From UBA6522 sp965237785 (lineage in GTDB: Bacteria > Pseudomonadota > Gammaproteobacteria > Steroidobacterales > Rariloculaceae), in NCBI GenBank assembly GCA_965237785.1, contig OZ250159.1, positions 3,038,001 through 3,102,000 of the forward strand: a DNA stretch of 64,000 bases, given 5' to 3'. The notes below the pieces were generated by a model. That model saw nothing but the letters and a program-made list of their open reading frames with translations, was not told where the DNA came from and made no database searches. Both the position numbers and the translations under genes were made by a program. Below, piece by piece: positions 44,513 through 54,026 of this stretch; the first letter of the stretch is position 1; each line of letters begins with the position of its first letter.

Positions 44513-45610
44513 ATGAGCGCTGACTGCGATTCGGACAGGCTCGATTCGCAAGACTGGCGCTGGCTGCGTGCAAACGATCTTGATCGCCGCTCCCAACGAC
44601 GGCGTTTCGACGGTGAAAGTCATACACCGGCATGTGACAGCAAAAAAGCGCCACCGCGCCATTCAAGTTACGAAACCGCTCTTGCTCAGGAAACCCACGC
44701 GGAAGAAAGTGTACGCGAAACTACTCAAACTCCGTTTCTAGCCCACGATTGGACAGGCCTGTCCAATGGGGATGAAAGAGCCGTTACCCCCGACGCGCTG
44801 GATTCCAGTCTGTTCGACGAGGATGTGGCATACGCCGACATCGATGCCGACGCGCCCGACTTCGACTGGCAGGATTACGTCTTGGACGCAGATGAGTTCG
44901 ACGAATTCCCGACTCGTCTCGAACTCGCGGATGAAGTCCGCGTAGAGGGCAGGGTATCCGGACGAGAGAGGGCAGAGCAGGTCGCGCTCGACTTGGGCTT
45001 ACGATATGGGTGGGACAATCATGGAATCCAGTTGCTGACCGATTTGTTCGACGTTCGTTTCTGGGGTGCAACCAGGCGTGCAGTGGAGCGGTTGCTTTCG
45101 TGCCGAATGACGCCGGACGAACTCGAAGTAGCGATTCAACTCAGGGAGTTCTGGAGTGACCGGTCAGAGTTCAGCATTGACCTGGGTCGGGTTTCTTGGT
45201 GGGCGGCTCGCGGTTCCAGCGCGACCGCCTCGAAACATGGAGTACTGAGTTGGCCGGTAGCGTTGCGTCTGGTTCGCATGGCAACGGCGCTACCCGACGT
45301 GGCAGAAATTGAGCGGTTGTTGGACGAGTTATTCAATGAATGGTATTGCAGCGACCGGTTACGATTTGCGTTTTGCTCGTTCAACTACTTCATGCTGTAC
45401 TGGCTCGACCACATGGAGGCACATCCCGAACTGCGAAACATGTGGATGGCCGGTTTCGACGCGATAGTCGGCGAACGTGATCTGGGCAACGAGGAGAACC
45501 ACTTTCCAGGTTACACAACCCCGCGCAATCAACTACTAAATCGACTGGGGGTACTGCCAGTCCGCATCCGCACCGGGCTGGAAGAGCAACTCAGGCACGA
45601 CAGTGCTTGA
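44513..45610 (+). CDS. Unknown protein, first gene of the SNF2/HNH operon
   Basis: A 365-residue protein I do not recognise. Residues 1-~145 are polar and acidic (VAYADIDADAPDFDWQDYV), probably disordered. The C-terminal ~220 residues look globular and helical: GWDNHGIQLLTDLFDVRFW, 'RMTPDELEVAIQLREFW', 'SFNYFMLYWLDHMEAHPELR'. It ends 42 bases before the SNF2 helicase ATG, so it is probably an accessory subunit of that helicase. Confidence 0.7.
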   Translation: MSADCDSDRLDSQDWRWLRANDLDRRSQRRRFDGESHTPACDSKKAPPRHSSYETALAQETHAEESVRETTQTPFLAHDWTGLSNGDERAVTPDALDSSLFDEDVAYADIDADAPDFDWQDYVLDADEFDEFPTRLELADEVRVEGRVSGRERAEQVALDLGLRYGWDNHGIQLLTDLFDVRFWGATRRAVERLLSCRMTPDELEVAIQLREFWSDRSEFSIDLGRVSWWAARGSSATASKHGVLSWPVALRLVRMATALPDVAEIERLLDELFNEWYCSDRLRFAFCSFNYFMLYWLDHMEAHPELRNMWMAGFDAIVGERDLGNEENHFPGYTTPRNQLLNRLGVLPVRIRTGLEEQLRHDSA

Positions 45611-45651
45611 TAACGGGCGCAAGTTTCGGTTTCGAGCGCTTGGAAATACGG

Positions 45652-48480
45652 ATGAATAGACCCACATTGGAACCAGTTACGGGCGCTTGGGTACGTCTCA
45701 GGAAGCGAGACAGAGTCGGCGTCGTAAAAGGGATCGTTCGCGACCAAACTGAACTTGTAATTTCGGTCGATTGGTTTTCTGGACAACCCACGGATCGCGT
45801 TCCTCTCCGAGAAATTTGCTGCGGCCTGCAACTCGGAATGTATGTTCAGGATGTGCCGAGATCGCGGGGACGGAAACCGCTTGGCGAAGGTGTAGTCGTT
45901 GAGCTCCGGGAACTGGGCGGACGCGAGCAAGCTCTCGTCGACTTTCCGGCGACCGCCGTTCGAGTTTGGTTACCTTGGGAAAACCTAAAGCCCATCCGAG
46001 GCGTTAAACACAGTTTCCTCCGTCCGAGACCACCCACCCCTGGCGAGGCCGAACGGTTGCGGCTGCGTTGCCTTGCGCATGCGCTGGAGCTCTGGAATGA
46101 AAACACCGGGGCACTTTCCCATTTGGAGATCGATCCTTTGCCACACCAGATCCACCTTGTTCACCACATACTCGCGTCCGGAAATTTGAATTGGTTGATC
46201 GCGGACGATGTTGGTCTGGGCAAGACGATCGAAGTCGGAATGCTGCTCGCGGCGCTGAAGCAACGAGGCAACTTCCGGAGAATTCTAATCGTGACGCCCG
46301 CAGGCCTGACCAGGCAGTGGCAGCAAGAACTCGACTACAAGTTTGGCATGAGAGATTTTCAAATTTACGGCGTGGATTTCCGAGTCAACGACGTACGTCA
46401 CTGGCGGCTGCATGACCATGTGATCGGTTCTATCGACTTGCTGAAGAGAGACGACCACAAGGAATTGCTGATGGCCGCGGATTCCTGGGACATCGTGATC
46501 TTCGATGAGGCGCACAGGCTATCCCGACGCCAGTGGGGCCGCAAGATTGATGCTTCCGACCGCTTTCGCCTTGCCGCAGATTTGCGGCGGCAGACCGATG
46601 CGATGCTGCTGTTGAGCGGCACGCCCCACCAAGGGATGCACGACAAATTTCAGGCCATTTTGGAATTGCTGCGGCCAGAATTGCGGCGCGAGATTGCGAG
46701 GTTGTCGTTGCACCCGGAAATCCTGCGCGAAATGGTGATTCGCAATCGCAAGGCCGATGTCACGGACGTGGAGGGAAACTTTATCTTCAAGGGCAAAACG
46801 ACTCATGCGATCGGAGTCGAGACAGGCGAGGCCGCGCGAGAATTCGAGTGGCGCTTGCGAAGATATCTGCTGCGGGGTTACGCCGCAGGCCGCGCCATGG
46901 GGCGGGCGGGAGTAGCGATCGGGTTTGTGATGACAATTTATCGCAAGCTTGCGGCGTCGAGCGCGGCGGCGATTCTTCGGGCACTGGAAAGACGGTGTAA
47001 TCGGCTGCGAATGGAAATGGACGAAGCGGGCTATGCGGACGAGGCGCCCGATGAACGCTACTCGGGAGAGTGGGAGGAAAAATACGCTGGCGATGCCAGG
47101 GAATTTTTCGCCGGCGAGATGGAGGTGCTTGAAGATTTGATTGAGAGAGCGAAGGAGCTGGTACGGGCAGATCGCAAGGTGGCTTCGTTCATGGATGGAC
47201 TTGTACGGAGCGTACTTGGCGCCAATCCCACGGAGAAGATTCTCATTTTTTCTGAGTATCGAGCAACGCAGGACTTTCTCGCCGCCGCGCTGGAGGATCG
47301 TTTCGGCTCGGGCTGTGTCAGTCTCATACACGGTAGCCAATCACAACCGGAACGCATCGAGTCGATTGCACACTTTGAGAATGACGGACAGTTCCTGATC
47401 TCAACCGAAGCAGGCGGAGAGGGAATCAACCTTCATCGCCGTTGCCATGTGATGGTCAACTTCGACCTGCCGTGGAATCCGATGAGACTGGTGCAGCGTA
47501 TCGGCCGATTGTACCGCTACGGCCAGCAGCAACGGGTCGTCGTGTTCAACGTGCACGCCCCTGACTCGTTGGATGCCGAGATTCTGCGCATCATGTATGC
47601 GCGCATTACTCAGGTGGTCAGAGATATGGCGGTTTTGAGCGATGAGTACAACGAACGAATGGCAGAGGACATCGTCGGAGAATTGTCAGATGTGCTCGAA
47701 ATCGACGATATTCTAGAGAATTCACTCGAAGCTGGGATCGAGCGAACGAGGGCGAGAATCGACGAGGCGGTTGCTCGTGCACGAGGTGCCGTAAGCAAGC
47801 AGCGCGAGCTCTTCGAATACGTTTCAGGTTATGACCCGCAGGAGGCGAAGCGTGAGCTTCACATTACCGGCGCGCACGCTCGCGCATTCATTGAGGGGAT
47901 GTTCGAACAGCTCGGGATCGAAGTCGTGGCAACTCGTTACCGTGGGCTGGTAATGGAAATCCGTCTGCCGGAGGCTGTCATTGCGGAATTATCAACGCGG
48001 AGAAGCCGATGGCGGGTCACGCTAGACCGAACTTGGGCGTCCGCGCGGTCCGATATCCACATGCTGGATCTTGAATCGCCCTTGATGCAGCTCATGCTGA
48101 GGGGCGCAAGGTCGTACGTGTTCGGTGGGCGTATCGCCGCGGTAGCCCAACTTCCCGGGACCGCACTACTTGCGGCGCGCTTGCGTTGGCAGAACGAGCA
48201 GGGCCGCCGCATGCGGCAGGAGTTCGTTATGGTCAACATTGACGATCAAGGTTCGGTAGCGATCAACCCAGCGAGCATCTCCGACTGGTTGGGCGATTCG
48301 GGTGTGGATGGTGCGGGGCTGCCGGCTCAGTCCTCTACCAAAGTTTGGTTGGACGCAGCCAAACAAGCCCTAGACCGCCGTCTGTTAGAGGTTAGCAACA
48401 CGGACCTTCATCCGGAAAATCGGGAGTGGGCGGCTGCCGCGTGGCGAGGAAAAGAGTCGGGAGCGGAAGTCCCGACTTGA
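45652..48480 (+). CDS. SNF2-family helicase/ATPase (RapA/DrmD-like)
   Basis: A 942-residue SNF2 protein. Motif I ADDVGLGKTIEVGML (near residue 185), Ia ILIVTPAGLTRQWQ, II IVIFDEAHRLSRR, III LLLSGTPHQGMH, then in the second lobe IFSEYRATQDFL, 'STEAGGEGINLH' (V) and QRIGRLYRYGQ (VI). This is the arrangement of RapA and of the DISARM helicase DrmD. ATG 45652 is preferred over the TTG at 45607 because it begins the conserved part and has GGAAA upstream. No other DISARM genes are present, so this is a different unit. Confidence 0.85.
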   Translation: MNRPTLEPVTGAWVRLRKRDRVGVVKGIVRDQTELVISVDWFSGQPTDRVPLREICCGLQLGMYVQDVPRSRGRKPLGEGVVVELRELGGREQALVDFPATAVRVWLPWENLKPIRGVKHSFLRPRPPTPGEAERLRLRCLAHALELWNENTGALSHLEIDPLPHQIHLVHHILASGNLNWLIADDVGLGKTIEVGMLLAALKQRGNFRRILIVTPAGLTRQWQQELDYKFGMRDFQIYGVDFRVNDVRHWRLHDHVIGSIDLLKRDDHKELLMAADSWDIVIFDEAHRLSRRQWGRKIDASDRFRLAADLRRQTDAMLLLSGTPHQGMHDKFQAILELLRPELRREIARLSLHPEILREMVIRNRKADVTDVEGNFIFKGKTTHAIGVETGEAAREFEWRLRRYLLRGYAAGRAMGRAGVAIGFVMTIYRKLAASSAAAILRALERRCNRLRMEMDEAGYADEAPDERYSGEWEEKYAGDAREFFAGEMEVLEDLIERAKELVRADRKVASFMDGLVRSVLGANPTEKILIFSEYRATQDFLAAALEDRFGSGCVSLIHGSQSQPERIESIAHFENDGQFLISTEAGGEGINLHRRCHVMVNFDLPWNPMRLVQRIGRLYRYGQQQRVVVFNVHAPDSLDAEILRIMYARITQVVRDMAVLSDEYNERMAEDIVGELSDVLEIDDILENSLEAGIERTRARIDEAVARARGAVSKQRELFEYVSGYDPQEAKRELHITGAHARAFIEGMFEQLGIEVVATRYRGLVMEIRLPEAVIAELSTRRSRWRVTLDRTWASARSDIHMLDLESPLMQLMLRGARSYVFGGRIAAVAQLPGTALLAARLRWQNEQGRRMRQEFVMVNIDDQGSVAINPASISDWLGDSGVDGAGLPAQSSTKVWLDAAKQALDRRLLEVSNTDLHPENREWAAAAWRGKESGAEVPT

Positions 48481-48612
48481 ACCGATGTCGGCTTAAAGAA
48501 ACGAGGGTTACCCTGTTGGTTTGACGATCCTTCTGATAGTCAGAATTGGGAGCCCTTTGATGAGCTCAAATTCTCACTCTAATTGTGGAGTCTTTTATGT
48601 GGTGCAGCTCAG

Positions 48613-49566
48613 ATGAGTAACTGGACGCAAAGAATCCACGACCCTGATTGGGCCATCAGGGCGCAAGCGTTCTTGGCGGTAGAACGGCTATCAATCTCTA
48701 CTGGGGGACGGATACCTTGGGCCAAAATCGCGAGGGGGTTCTCACATAAGGGCAAACAGATCAAACTTGCCAGCCAAGCCCTTGGGATATTCAAGCCGCG
48801 GCAGATGTCCGCAGCACTGAGTATCAGGACCGCAATACCACGCGCCGGGCGGCCCTCCTGGTACCGCGACCAGAGCGCCGACTTCGACAATGAGACGGGA
48901 CTACTCCCCTACGATCTGGTCCGAGATCCTGACCATCCAACGAATGCCTCGCTGAAGAACGCTTACGAACGACATGCGCCGCTGATCTACTTCCGCGGCC
49001 TAGAGCCCGCCTACTACGAAGCGATCTGGCCTGTCTGGGTTGAGGATTTCAGGCAGGACGAAGGGCGCGTTCTTCTCGCGGCAGCGAATCCAGCGCGCAA
49101 GGACATCAGCTCTGCCCAAGGCGAGCGCCCACTGGCTGGCACGGAAATTCGAGAGCTATCCTACTCGTTGCGGATCACCAAACACCGCAATCACCAAGCC
49201 TGGTTCAGCAGCCAAGTTAGGTCAGTCTACGGTTACCGGTGCGCGTTCAGCAATTTGCCGCTGGGAAAGCTTCTCGTAGGTGCTCACATCAAATCGGACG
49301 AGGATGGCGGACCTGCATCCGTCCCCAACGGAATCTGCATGTCGACACTCCACCACGCGGCATTCGATGCCTATCTAATCGGTGTAGATTCAGACCTAAG
49401 GGTGCATGTTTCCCGCAGCGTGATCGACGCCGACGATGGACCACTCTTGGCAAGTCTTCAAGGGCTTGATGGGGCTACCTTGCGAGTACCGCAAGAGCCT
49501 CTGGCCAGACCGGACCCCGCATTCCTGGAGTGGCGCTTTAATAGGTTTGAGGCAGCTCAGTCGTGA
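48613..49566 (+). CDS. HNH endonuclease (putative restriction enzyme)
   Basis: A 317-residue protein with a C-terminal HNH_2-type domain: RSVYGYRCAFSNLPLGKLLV, 'GAHIKSDEDGGPASVPNGIC' and MSTLHHAAFDAYLIGV, with paired histidines in AHI and LHH. The N-terminal half has a DUF3427/YDG-like feel but was not identified. It starts 132 bases after the SNF2 gene and is probably co-transcribed: an unknown protein, a translocase and a nuclease would make a plausible anti-DNA system. Confidence 0.8.
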   Translation: MSNWTQRIHDPDWAIRAQAFLAVERLSISTGGRIPWAKIARGFSHKGKQIKLASQALGIFKPRQMSAALSIRTAIPRAGRPSWYRDQSADFDNETGLLPYDLVRDPDHPTNASLKNAYERHAPLIYFRGLEPAYYEAIWPVWVEDFRQDEGRVLLAAANPARKDISSAQGERPLAGTEIRELSYSLRITKHRNHQAWFSSQVRSVYGYRCAFSNLPLGKLLVGAHIKSDEDGGPASVPNGICMSTLHHAAFDAYLIGVDSDLRVHVSRSVIDADDGPLLASLQGLDGATLRVPQEPLARPDPAFLEWRFNRFEAAQS

Positions 49567-49794
49567 TAGACAGAATGTTCTATCCCAACGCATGGTGGAG
49601 CGATAGATGAGGCAAATTTTCTGGGTCATAAATTCCTCCCTTGGCGCTTAGCCATCGTCGTTCGATTTCCCTATAAGCGAGGAGGCCGATTTACAGGACC
49701 GTCCGAGTGTCCGGGACCACCTTGCAATTGCGCCGATTGAGCGATGAGCCACCGGACGGGATTGCGGCAGACTGAGAAGTAGGCGGAGCGAAAT

Positions 49795-50335
49795 ATGAAA
49801 TCTCGGCAACCGCCCGAGTCCGGCAATCGCGATCAGTTCAGTGTTCGCGACGTCGTGGCCAGCTATGACATCGAAGCGCTCGCGCTGGTGCCCGCATACA
49901 ACCGCCTATCGTTCGAGGTGATTCACGCGCCGGTACTCGATCTGCTGCTGGATACGAGCGGTTGCGTACTCGACGTGGGCGCCGGAAGCGGAAGGGATGT
50001 CGATGCTGAAGTAATACTCCCCATTTCTGCCGAAGTAAAAATCCCCAGTTGTTAAGTTCGGCGACGTGGTTGCCGGGCGCAAGAGCGGCCCTAAGCATGG
50101 TGGTTTTCACCAGCGAGGGCGGGATCGTGATTGGCAATGGAGAGTTATTCGTGATTCATGAGTTGCGACACCAGGGGTTATCGATCTCGGCGATCGCGCC
50201 CGCGCGTTTCGCAAGATGGTCTCGGTGATGAATCCTAGCGGCAGTATGATGTTGAGCCTCCGCCAGGGTTCGACCGCGGCCGCTACCTGTTCGCGACCGC
50301 AAATTTCGACCGATGCAGCGAATAGTGCGCCATGA
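49795..50335 (+). pseudogene. SAM methyltransferase gene interrupted by IS21 debris
   Basis: The first ~68 codons encode YNRLSFEVIHAPVLDLLLD and motif I 'CVLDVGAGSGRD'. The frame is then broken by an IS21-like segment, and a downstream piece (ARAFRKMVSVMNPSGSMML) looks like a later part of the same kind of methyltransferase. Not expected to be functional. Confidence 0.55.
50003..50205. mobile_element. IS21-family remnant with istA start
   Basis: Two imperfect terminal-type repeats (GAAGTAATACTCCCCATTTC and GAAGTAAAAATCCCCAG) are followed by a frame at ~50098 reading MVVFTSEGGIVIGNGELFV then 'IHELRHQGLSISAIA', like the HTH start of IstA. It breaks off after about 35 codons. Confidence 0.55.
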
Positions 50336-50593
50336 CAGCAGGTCCTTATTTCTCCCTAAGTGTTTCTCCTACAATGAAGCGCTCGACTCCCCACTAACTC
50401 ATTGGGAATTAAGGATGAAGGTAACTGGGTTCCTTTGTCTTTTCTTTCGGTGCTGGCCCTGGGCTTGCCGATCTTCGGGGGTGCAGGGGGCTACCGGGAA
50501 GCAGGGGATCCTGTTAGGCTGCTCGAACTGTAAGCAGTCTGGAATCGAAATTGATCTCTATTTGCTTGCTCTTGGAAGCTGTTGGGCGCAGAA

Positions 50594-51451
50594 ATGTCGT
50601 CATTCTGGGGGGTAGTTCCAATCTTCCGGGGACCGTTCCTGGAGCGCGTCGCCAACGATAACCATCTGTCTGCGATACGCGAGCTTGCCGAGCATTTTTC
50701 CAATTTCAACCCCCCCTCGAACAGCACGCCGTTAGCGGGTTGGTTTGACTTCTTTTATGCGTTGCTCGCGGAGAAATTTCGATGCGAGTACGTTTACAAA
50801 AACACGCTGGCAACCCGCCTGTATCTTGAGCAACACCCCCGGTATGATGCCGTGCTGACGACTGAATTTCGCACCGGTGACAGTCGCGCGGATGTAGCGA
50901 TCATGAACGACACATCAGCGGTTTACGAGGTCAAGACCGAATACGATGATTTCACCCGTCTTGAAGGACAGCTATCAGACTACCGAAAGGTATTCGATCG
51001 CATTTATGTGGTAACGACATCAGAAAAAGCAAGGACGCTTCTGAAAAAGGTTGATTCGGTGGTTGGTGTCATGGTTCTGGATGACCATGGAGAACTGGTT
51101 AAGGAAAGGGGCGCCGCGTCCAACAAGTCCAATACGGATCCTGGTACCATTTTTGATTGCATGCGTCAGGCTGAATTCTGTTCGGCCGTCGCGGAGGCAT
51201 TCGGGAATGTTCCGAGTGTGCCCAACTCCCTCCTGTATCGAGCGTGCAGAGAGCGTTTTTGCGAACTCGAGCCGGACCGGGCTCATGATCTGATGGTGAA
51301 AAATATCAGCAAGCGCGGCAAACGGAAGCCCTACATCGATTTGATTAGTGAATCTCCGAATTCACTGAAACACGCCTGCCTTACCTTTTCCAGGCCGCAG
51401 GCGTTGACATTCAAAATCAGGGAGAGGCTGAAGGAGCCGTTGTTGTCATGA
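50594..51451 (+). CDS. sce7726 family protein
   Basis: About 285 residues of the sce7726 family. A nuclease-like core with 'GDSRADVAIMNDTSAVYEVK' (D...E-x-K) and LEGQLSDYRKVFDRIYVVTT resembles PD-(D/E)xK enzymes. It overlaps the sce7725 gene by four bases, the known partner. The biological role is not established; DNA-end or phage-related functions are guesses. ATG 50594 is used; a TTG four codons earlier is possible. Confidence 0.8.
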   Translation: MSSFWGVVPIFRGPFLERVANDNHLSAIRELAEHFSNFNPPSNSTPLAGWFDFFYALLAEKFRCEYVYKNTLATRLYLEQHPRYDAVLTTEFRTGDSRADVAIMNDTSAVYEVKTEYDDFTRLEGQLSDYRKVFDRIYVVTTSEKARTLLKKVDSVVGVMVLDDHGELVKERGAASNKSNTDPGTIFDCMRQAEFCSAVAEAFGNVPSVPNSLLYRACRERFCELEPDRAHDLMVKNISKRGKRKPYIDLISESPNSLKHACLTFSRPQALTFKIRERLKEPLLS

Positions 51452-52389
51452 AATATTTTCCGTTGTTTCGCGGGAAGCAGAATGAAATGTTGGCCTTGAG
51501 GGATCTGGCTGAAGAAATTGCCCTGATCGGAGGGGTGGTACCCATTATTGAGCCGGTTAGATGGAATCGAAACACAATAATATCTATCAATGCTTTCGTG
51601 GATTCAGACATGAGGTTTGTTCTCGTATGCAACCCCGCGCTCGGTGAATATAGTGAGGATCATGCTGGTCTTGCCGGCCACATTACCGCACTGGACTTGA
51701 TGAACTATCCCAACTGGGTGCCAGCCATGTATTTACGCGGGGGGACGAGATCTATAGAGATCGCGCGGTTCCTGCGGACATACCGTAATTTCGAGGTCGC
51801 CTTCATCTATAAAGGGAAACCGCAACAACAAGCGGCTCTTGGCCTGATCACGGGAACGAACGTCGCTCACCATGTATTCCTTCTCGACCGAGTTGAGCAG
51901 GAACACATTGACACGATACGGATTACTGACCGAGTAATGGTGCGAGACCCATTTGTGCGCGCAGCGCGCAATGCTGAGTATCCGGACAGGAGGTTTTTCA
52001 CCGATATGAACACGGTTTCGGGCAACCAAGATGATGTGAATTTCGGAGACTTCTCAATTGCGGGAGACTATTACACCGACACAGGTGGCGCAGCGCACGC
52101 TGTGGCTCTTCACCACATTCATTTCGATACGAATTCGCACCGCCTCATGGTCTCGCATTTCATATCCGACCGCAGAGACACGCCCGTCGATGTTGGCGGC
52201 AAGACTCTTGAAGCGATCGATAACCTGGTGAGGGCATTGCCCCTGATTCGGCCCAGTGACACAAACACTTGCAATGAATATAGGGAGCTAAGTGCGGATC
52301 GCAGATATCGTAGTTTGGGCTACATGAAGCGCATGGCCATCAGGCACCACCTGGAAGTGATGCTCAATTCGCGCGGCCTCGGTCACTGA
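51448..52389 (+). CDS. sce7725 (beta-family) protein
   Basis: A 313-residue protein of the beta/sce7725 family: YFPLFRGKQNEMLALRDLAE at the N-terminus, 'GGVVPIIEPVR', RRFFTDMNTVSGNQDDVNFG and MKRMAIRHHLEVML. Phage-lambda Beta-family-like proteins of this kind are often in two-gene units with sce7726. Translationally coupled; intact. Confidence 0.8.
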   Translation: MKYFPLFRGKQNEMLALRDLAEEIALIGGVVPIIEPVRWNRNTIISINAFVDSDMRFVLVCNPALGEYSEDHAGLAGHITALDLMNYPNWVPAMYLRGGTRSIEIARFLRTYRNFEVAFIYKGKPQQQAALGLITGTNVAHHVFLLDRVEQEHIDTIRITDRVMVRDPFVRAARNAEYPDRRFFTDMNTVSGNQDDVNFGDFSIAGDYYTDTGGAAHAVALHHIHFDTNSHRLMVSHFISDRRDTPVDVGGKTLEAIDNLVRALPLIRPSDTNTCNEYRELSADRRYRSLGYMKRMAIRHHLEVMLNSRGLGH

Positions 52390-52417
52390 GTTTTAGCAAC
52401 CCGCGTTCCTGACGTAG

Positions 52418-52453
52418 AAACCCCACCCCCTTCCGAGGGCGGGGTGTGGTTCC
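52418..52453. terminator. Hairpin after sce7725
   Basis: AACCCCACCCC..TTCC..GGGCGGGGTGTGGTT forms a GC-rich stem with one or two bulges around a short TTCCGA loop, 30 bases after the sce7725 stop. No T-run, so termination is likely but not certain. Confidence 0.5.
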
Positions 52454-52463
52454 AAATTCGTTG

Positions 52464-52740
52464 TCAGTAGTGTAATTCGACCATCAGGCGCATTCCGAGC
52501 GACACCGGTGGCGGATCGTCCCAGAATGAATGTCGGACAATCTCCCGGTTGATGTCTTTCATCCAGTCGAAGTAGGCAGATTCAGTGCTGCGCATCAGTT
52601 CGAAATTGATGTCGTCTGTGTCTTCGTTGTGATTGAGCCCGAAGCAGCGGCCCAATTCGTGCTCCACGGTCATCAGCCTGGTGTTCGACCAAACCCTGCA
52701 GGAGCTGTTCGTCCAGTGGTGTTCTGACCGGTCCAGTGTC
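52464..52740 (-). pseudogene. Matrixin-like metalloprotease, C-terminal fragment
   Basis: The frame reads SCRVWSNTRLMTVEHELGRC then FGLNHNEDTDD. This is the zinc site HExxHxxGxxH of M10 matrixin-like proteases with the second His changed to Arg. The downstream part ends VSLGMRLMVELHY. The N-terminal half is absent; with a mutated zinc ligand it is unlikely to be active. Confidence 0.5.
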
Positions 52741-52920
52741 CACAGCGCGACCGCAGCCGTGAACTGCCTCCGTTCGCCGTGGTCAAGCTACCGGATAGAG
52801 GCCTGTACAAGATTCTGTGTGCGAGCCGTTTTTTCATCGTTTAAACCGCCAGGACAAATCGGTCTCGGAACTGGATCACGAACTGCGCCTTGGCAGCATG
52901 CCACTCCCAAGGCGGTTTTT

Positions 52921-53694
52921 TTACTTCGCCGTGATGTTCCTCAGCGCCAGGTACATCAGCTTCGTCGCTGCCTGGTCGCTGGGAAAATGCCCCTTGTTGC
53001 GAATCGCCTTGCGGACCTGGCTGTGCAGGCTCTCGATCGCGTTGGTGGTATACAAAATCTTTCTCACCTCGGGGGAGAAGGCGAAAAACGGAATCACTTC
53101 CTCCCAGCGCCGACGCCAACTGGCCACCACGGCGGCGAAGCGTTCCCCGTAGGGGCCGGCTTCGAACCGATCCAGTTCTGCCGCGGCGGCCTCAGCCGAG
53201 GCCGCCGCGTAAATGACCTTGAGCGCCTTGACCAGCGGCTTGCGTTCCTTCCACGAAGCGAACTTCAGCGAGTAGCGGATGAGGTGAACGATGCAGGTCT
53301 GGACCACACAGTCCGGATACACCGTCGTGATCGCTTCGGGAAAGCCCTTCAGCCCATCCACTACCGCGATCAGCGGGTCCTGGGTGCCGCGGGCCTTGAG
53401 TTCGTTCATCACCCGTAGCCAGAACTTCGCCCCCTCGGTCTGCTCGATCCACAGCCCCAGCACCTCCTTGTCGCCGTCGCAGGTGATCCCGATCGCAAGA
53501 TACACCGCCTTGTTGCGCACCAGACCCTCGTCGCGGATCTTCACCCGCAGCGCATCGAAGTACACGATCGCGGACACCGGCTCCAGCGGCCGGTTCTGCC
53601 AGGCGGACACTTCCTCGAGCACCGCGTCGGTGACTTCCGAGATCAACGCCGCGGACACCCCGGTCCCGTAGCCTCCGGATGATACGCCGGGCAA
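52921..53694 (-). pseudogene. IS256-family transposase, both ends truncated
   Basis: About 250 codons from SAALISEVTDAVLEEVSAW to 'IESLHSQVRKAIRNKGHFP' and LALRNITAK, the middle and C-terminal DDE part of an IS256 transposase. The N-terminal ~140 residues and the last ~30 are missing, and no terminal repeats are seen. Confidence 0.85.
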
Positions 53695-53804
53695 CCCGTA
53701 AGCAATTGCCCTCGATATCCCATGCCCGCAGTCGCCAACAGGACGTCCAGGCAGACAGCGCCGCTGGGCAGTAGCTGCTACACCTCAGAAACCCTCGCCT
53801 ACTA

Positions 53805-54026
53805 CTAGTTGTCGTTCGGCCGAAACGTGACCACCAGCAGCGTCGGCGAACCCTGCGGGCGCTGTAGTTCCAAATTTGCCAACACCTCGTTCGACTGTGG
53901 GTCTTCCCGCTGAAACAGTTCAGCGCAGAACTCGTCCAATGCCTGCTTCACCGCTTCGCGGACCGTATCACCGCGCCATAAATCGCCAAACGTCGCTCCT
54001 TTCAATCTCTCCATCACATTGCTCAC
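53805..54026 (-). CDS. Small protein coupled to the NERD-helicase
   Basis: A 73-residue protein (MSNVMERLKGATFGDLW, then 'EAVKQALDEFCAELFQRED', ending GSPTLLVVTFRPNDN). It overlaps the helicase gene's 3' end by four bases (ATGA). A homologous remnant follows the truncated helicase at 43.1 kb, so the two genes travel together. No family recognised; an accessory or inhibitor of the nuclease-helicase is the natural guess. Confidence 0.7.
   Translation of the reverse strand: MSNVMERLKGATFGDLWRGDTVREAVKQALDEFCAELFQREDPQSNEVLANLELQRPQGSPTLLVVTFRPNDN

Noticed and set aside
45652..48480. DISARM system
   Set aside because: Only a DrmD-like SNF2 helicase is present; DrmA, DrmB, DrmC and a DISARM methyltransferase were not found next to it.
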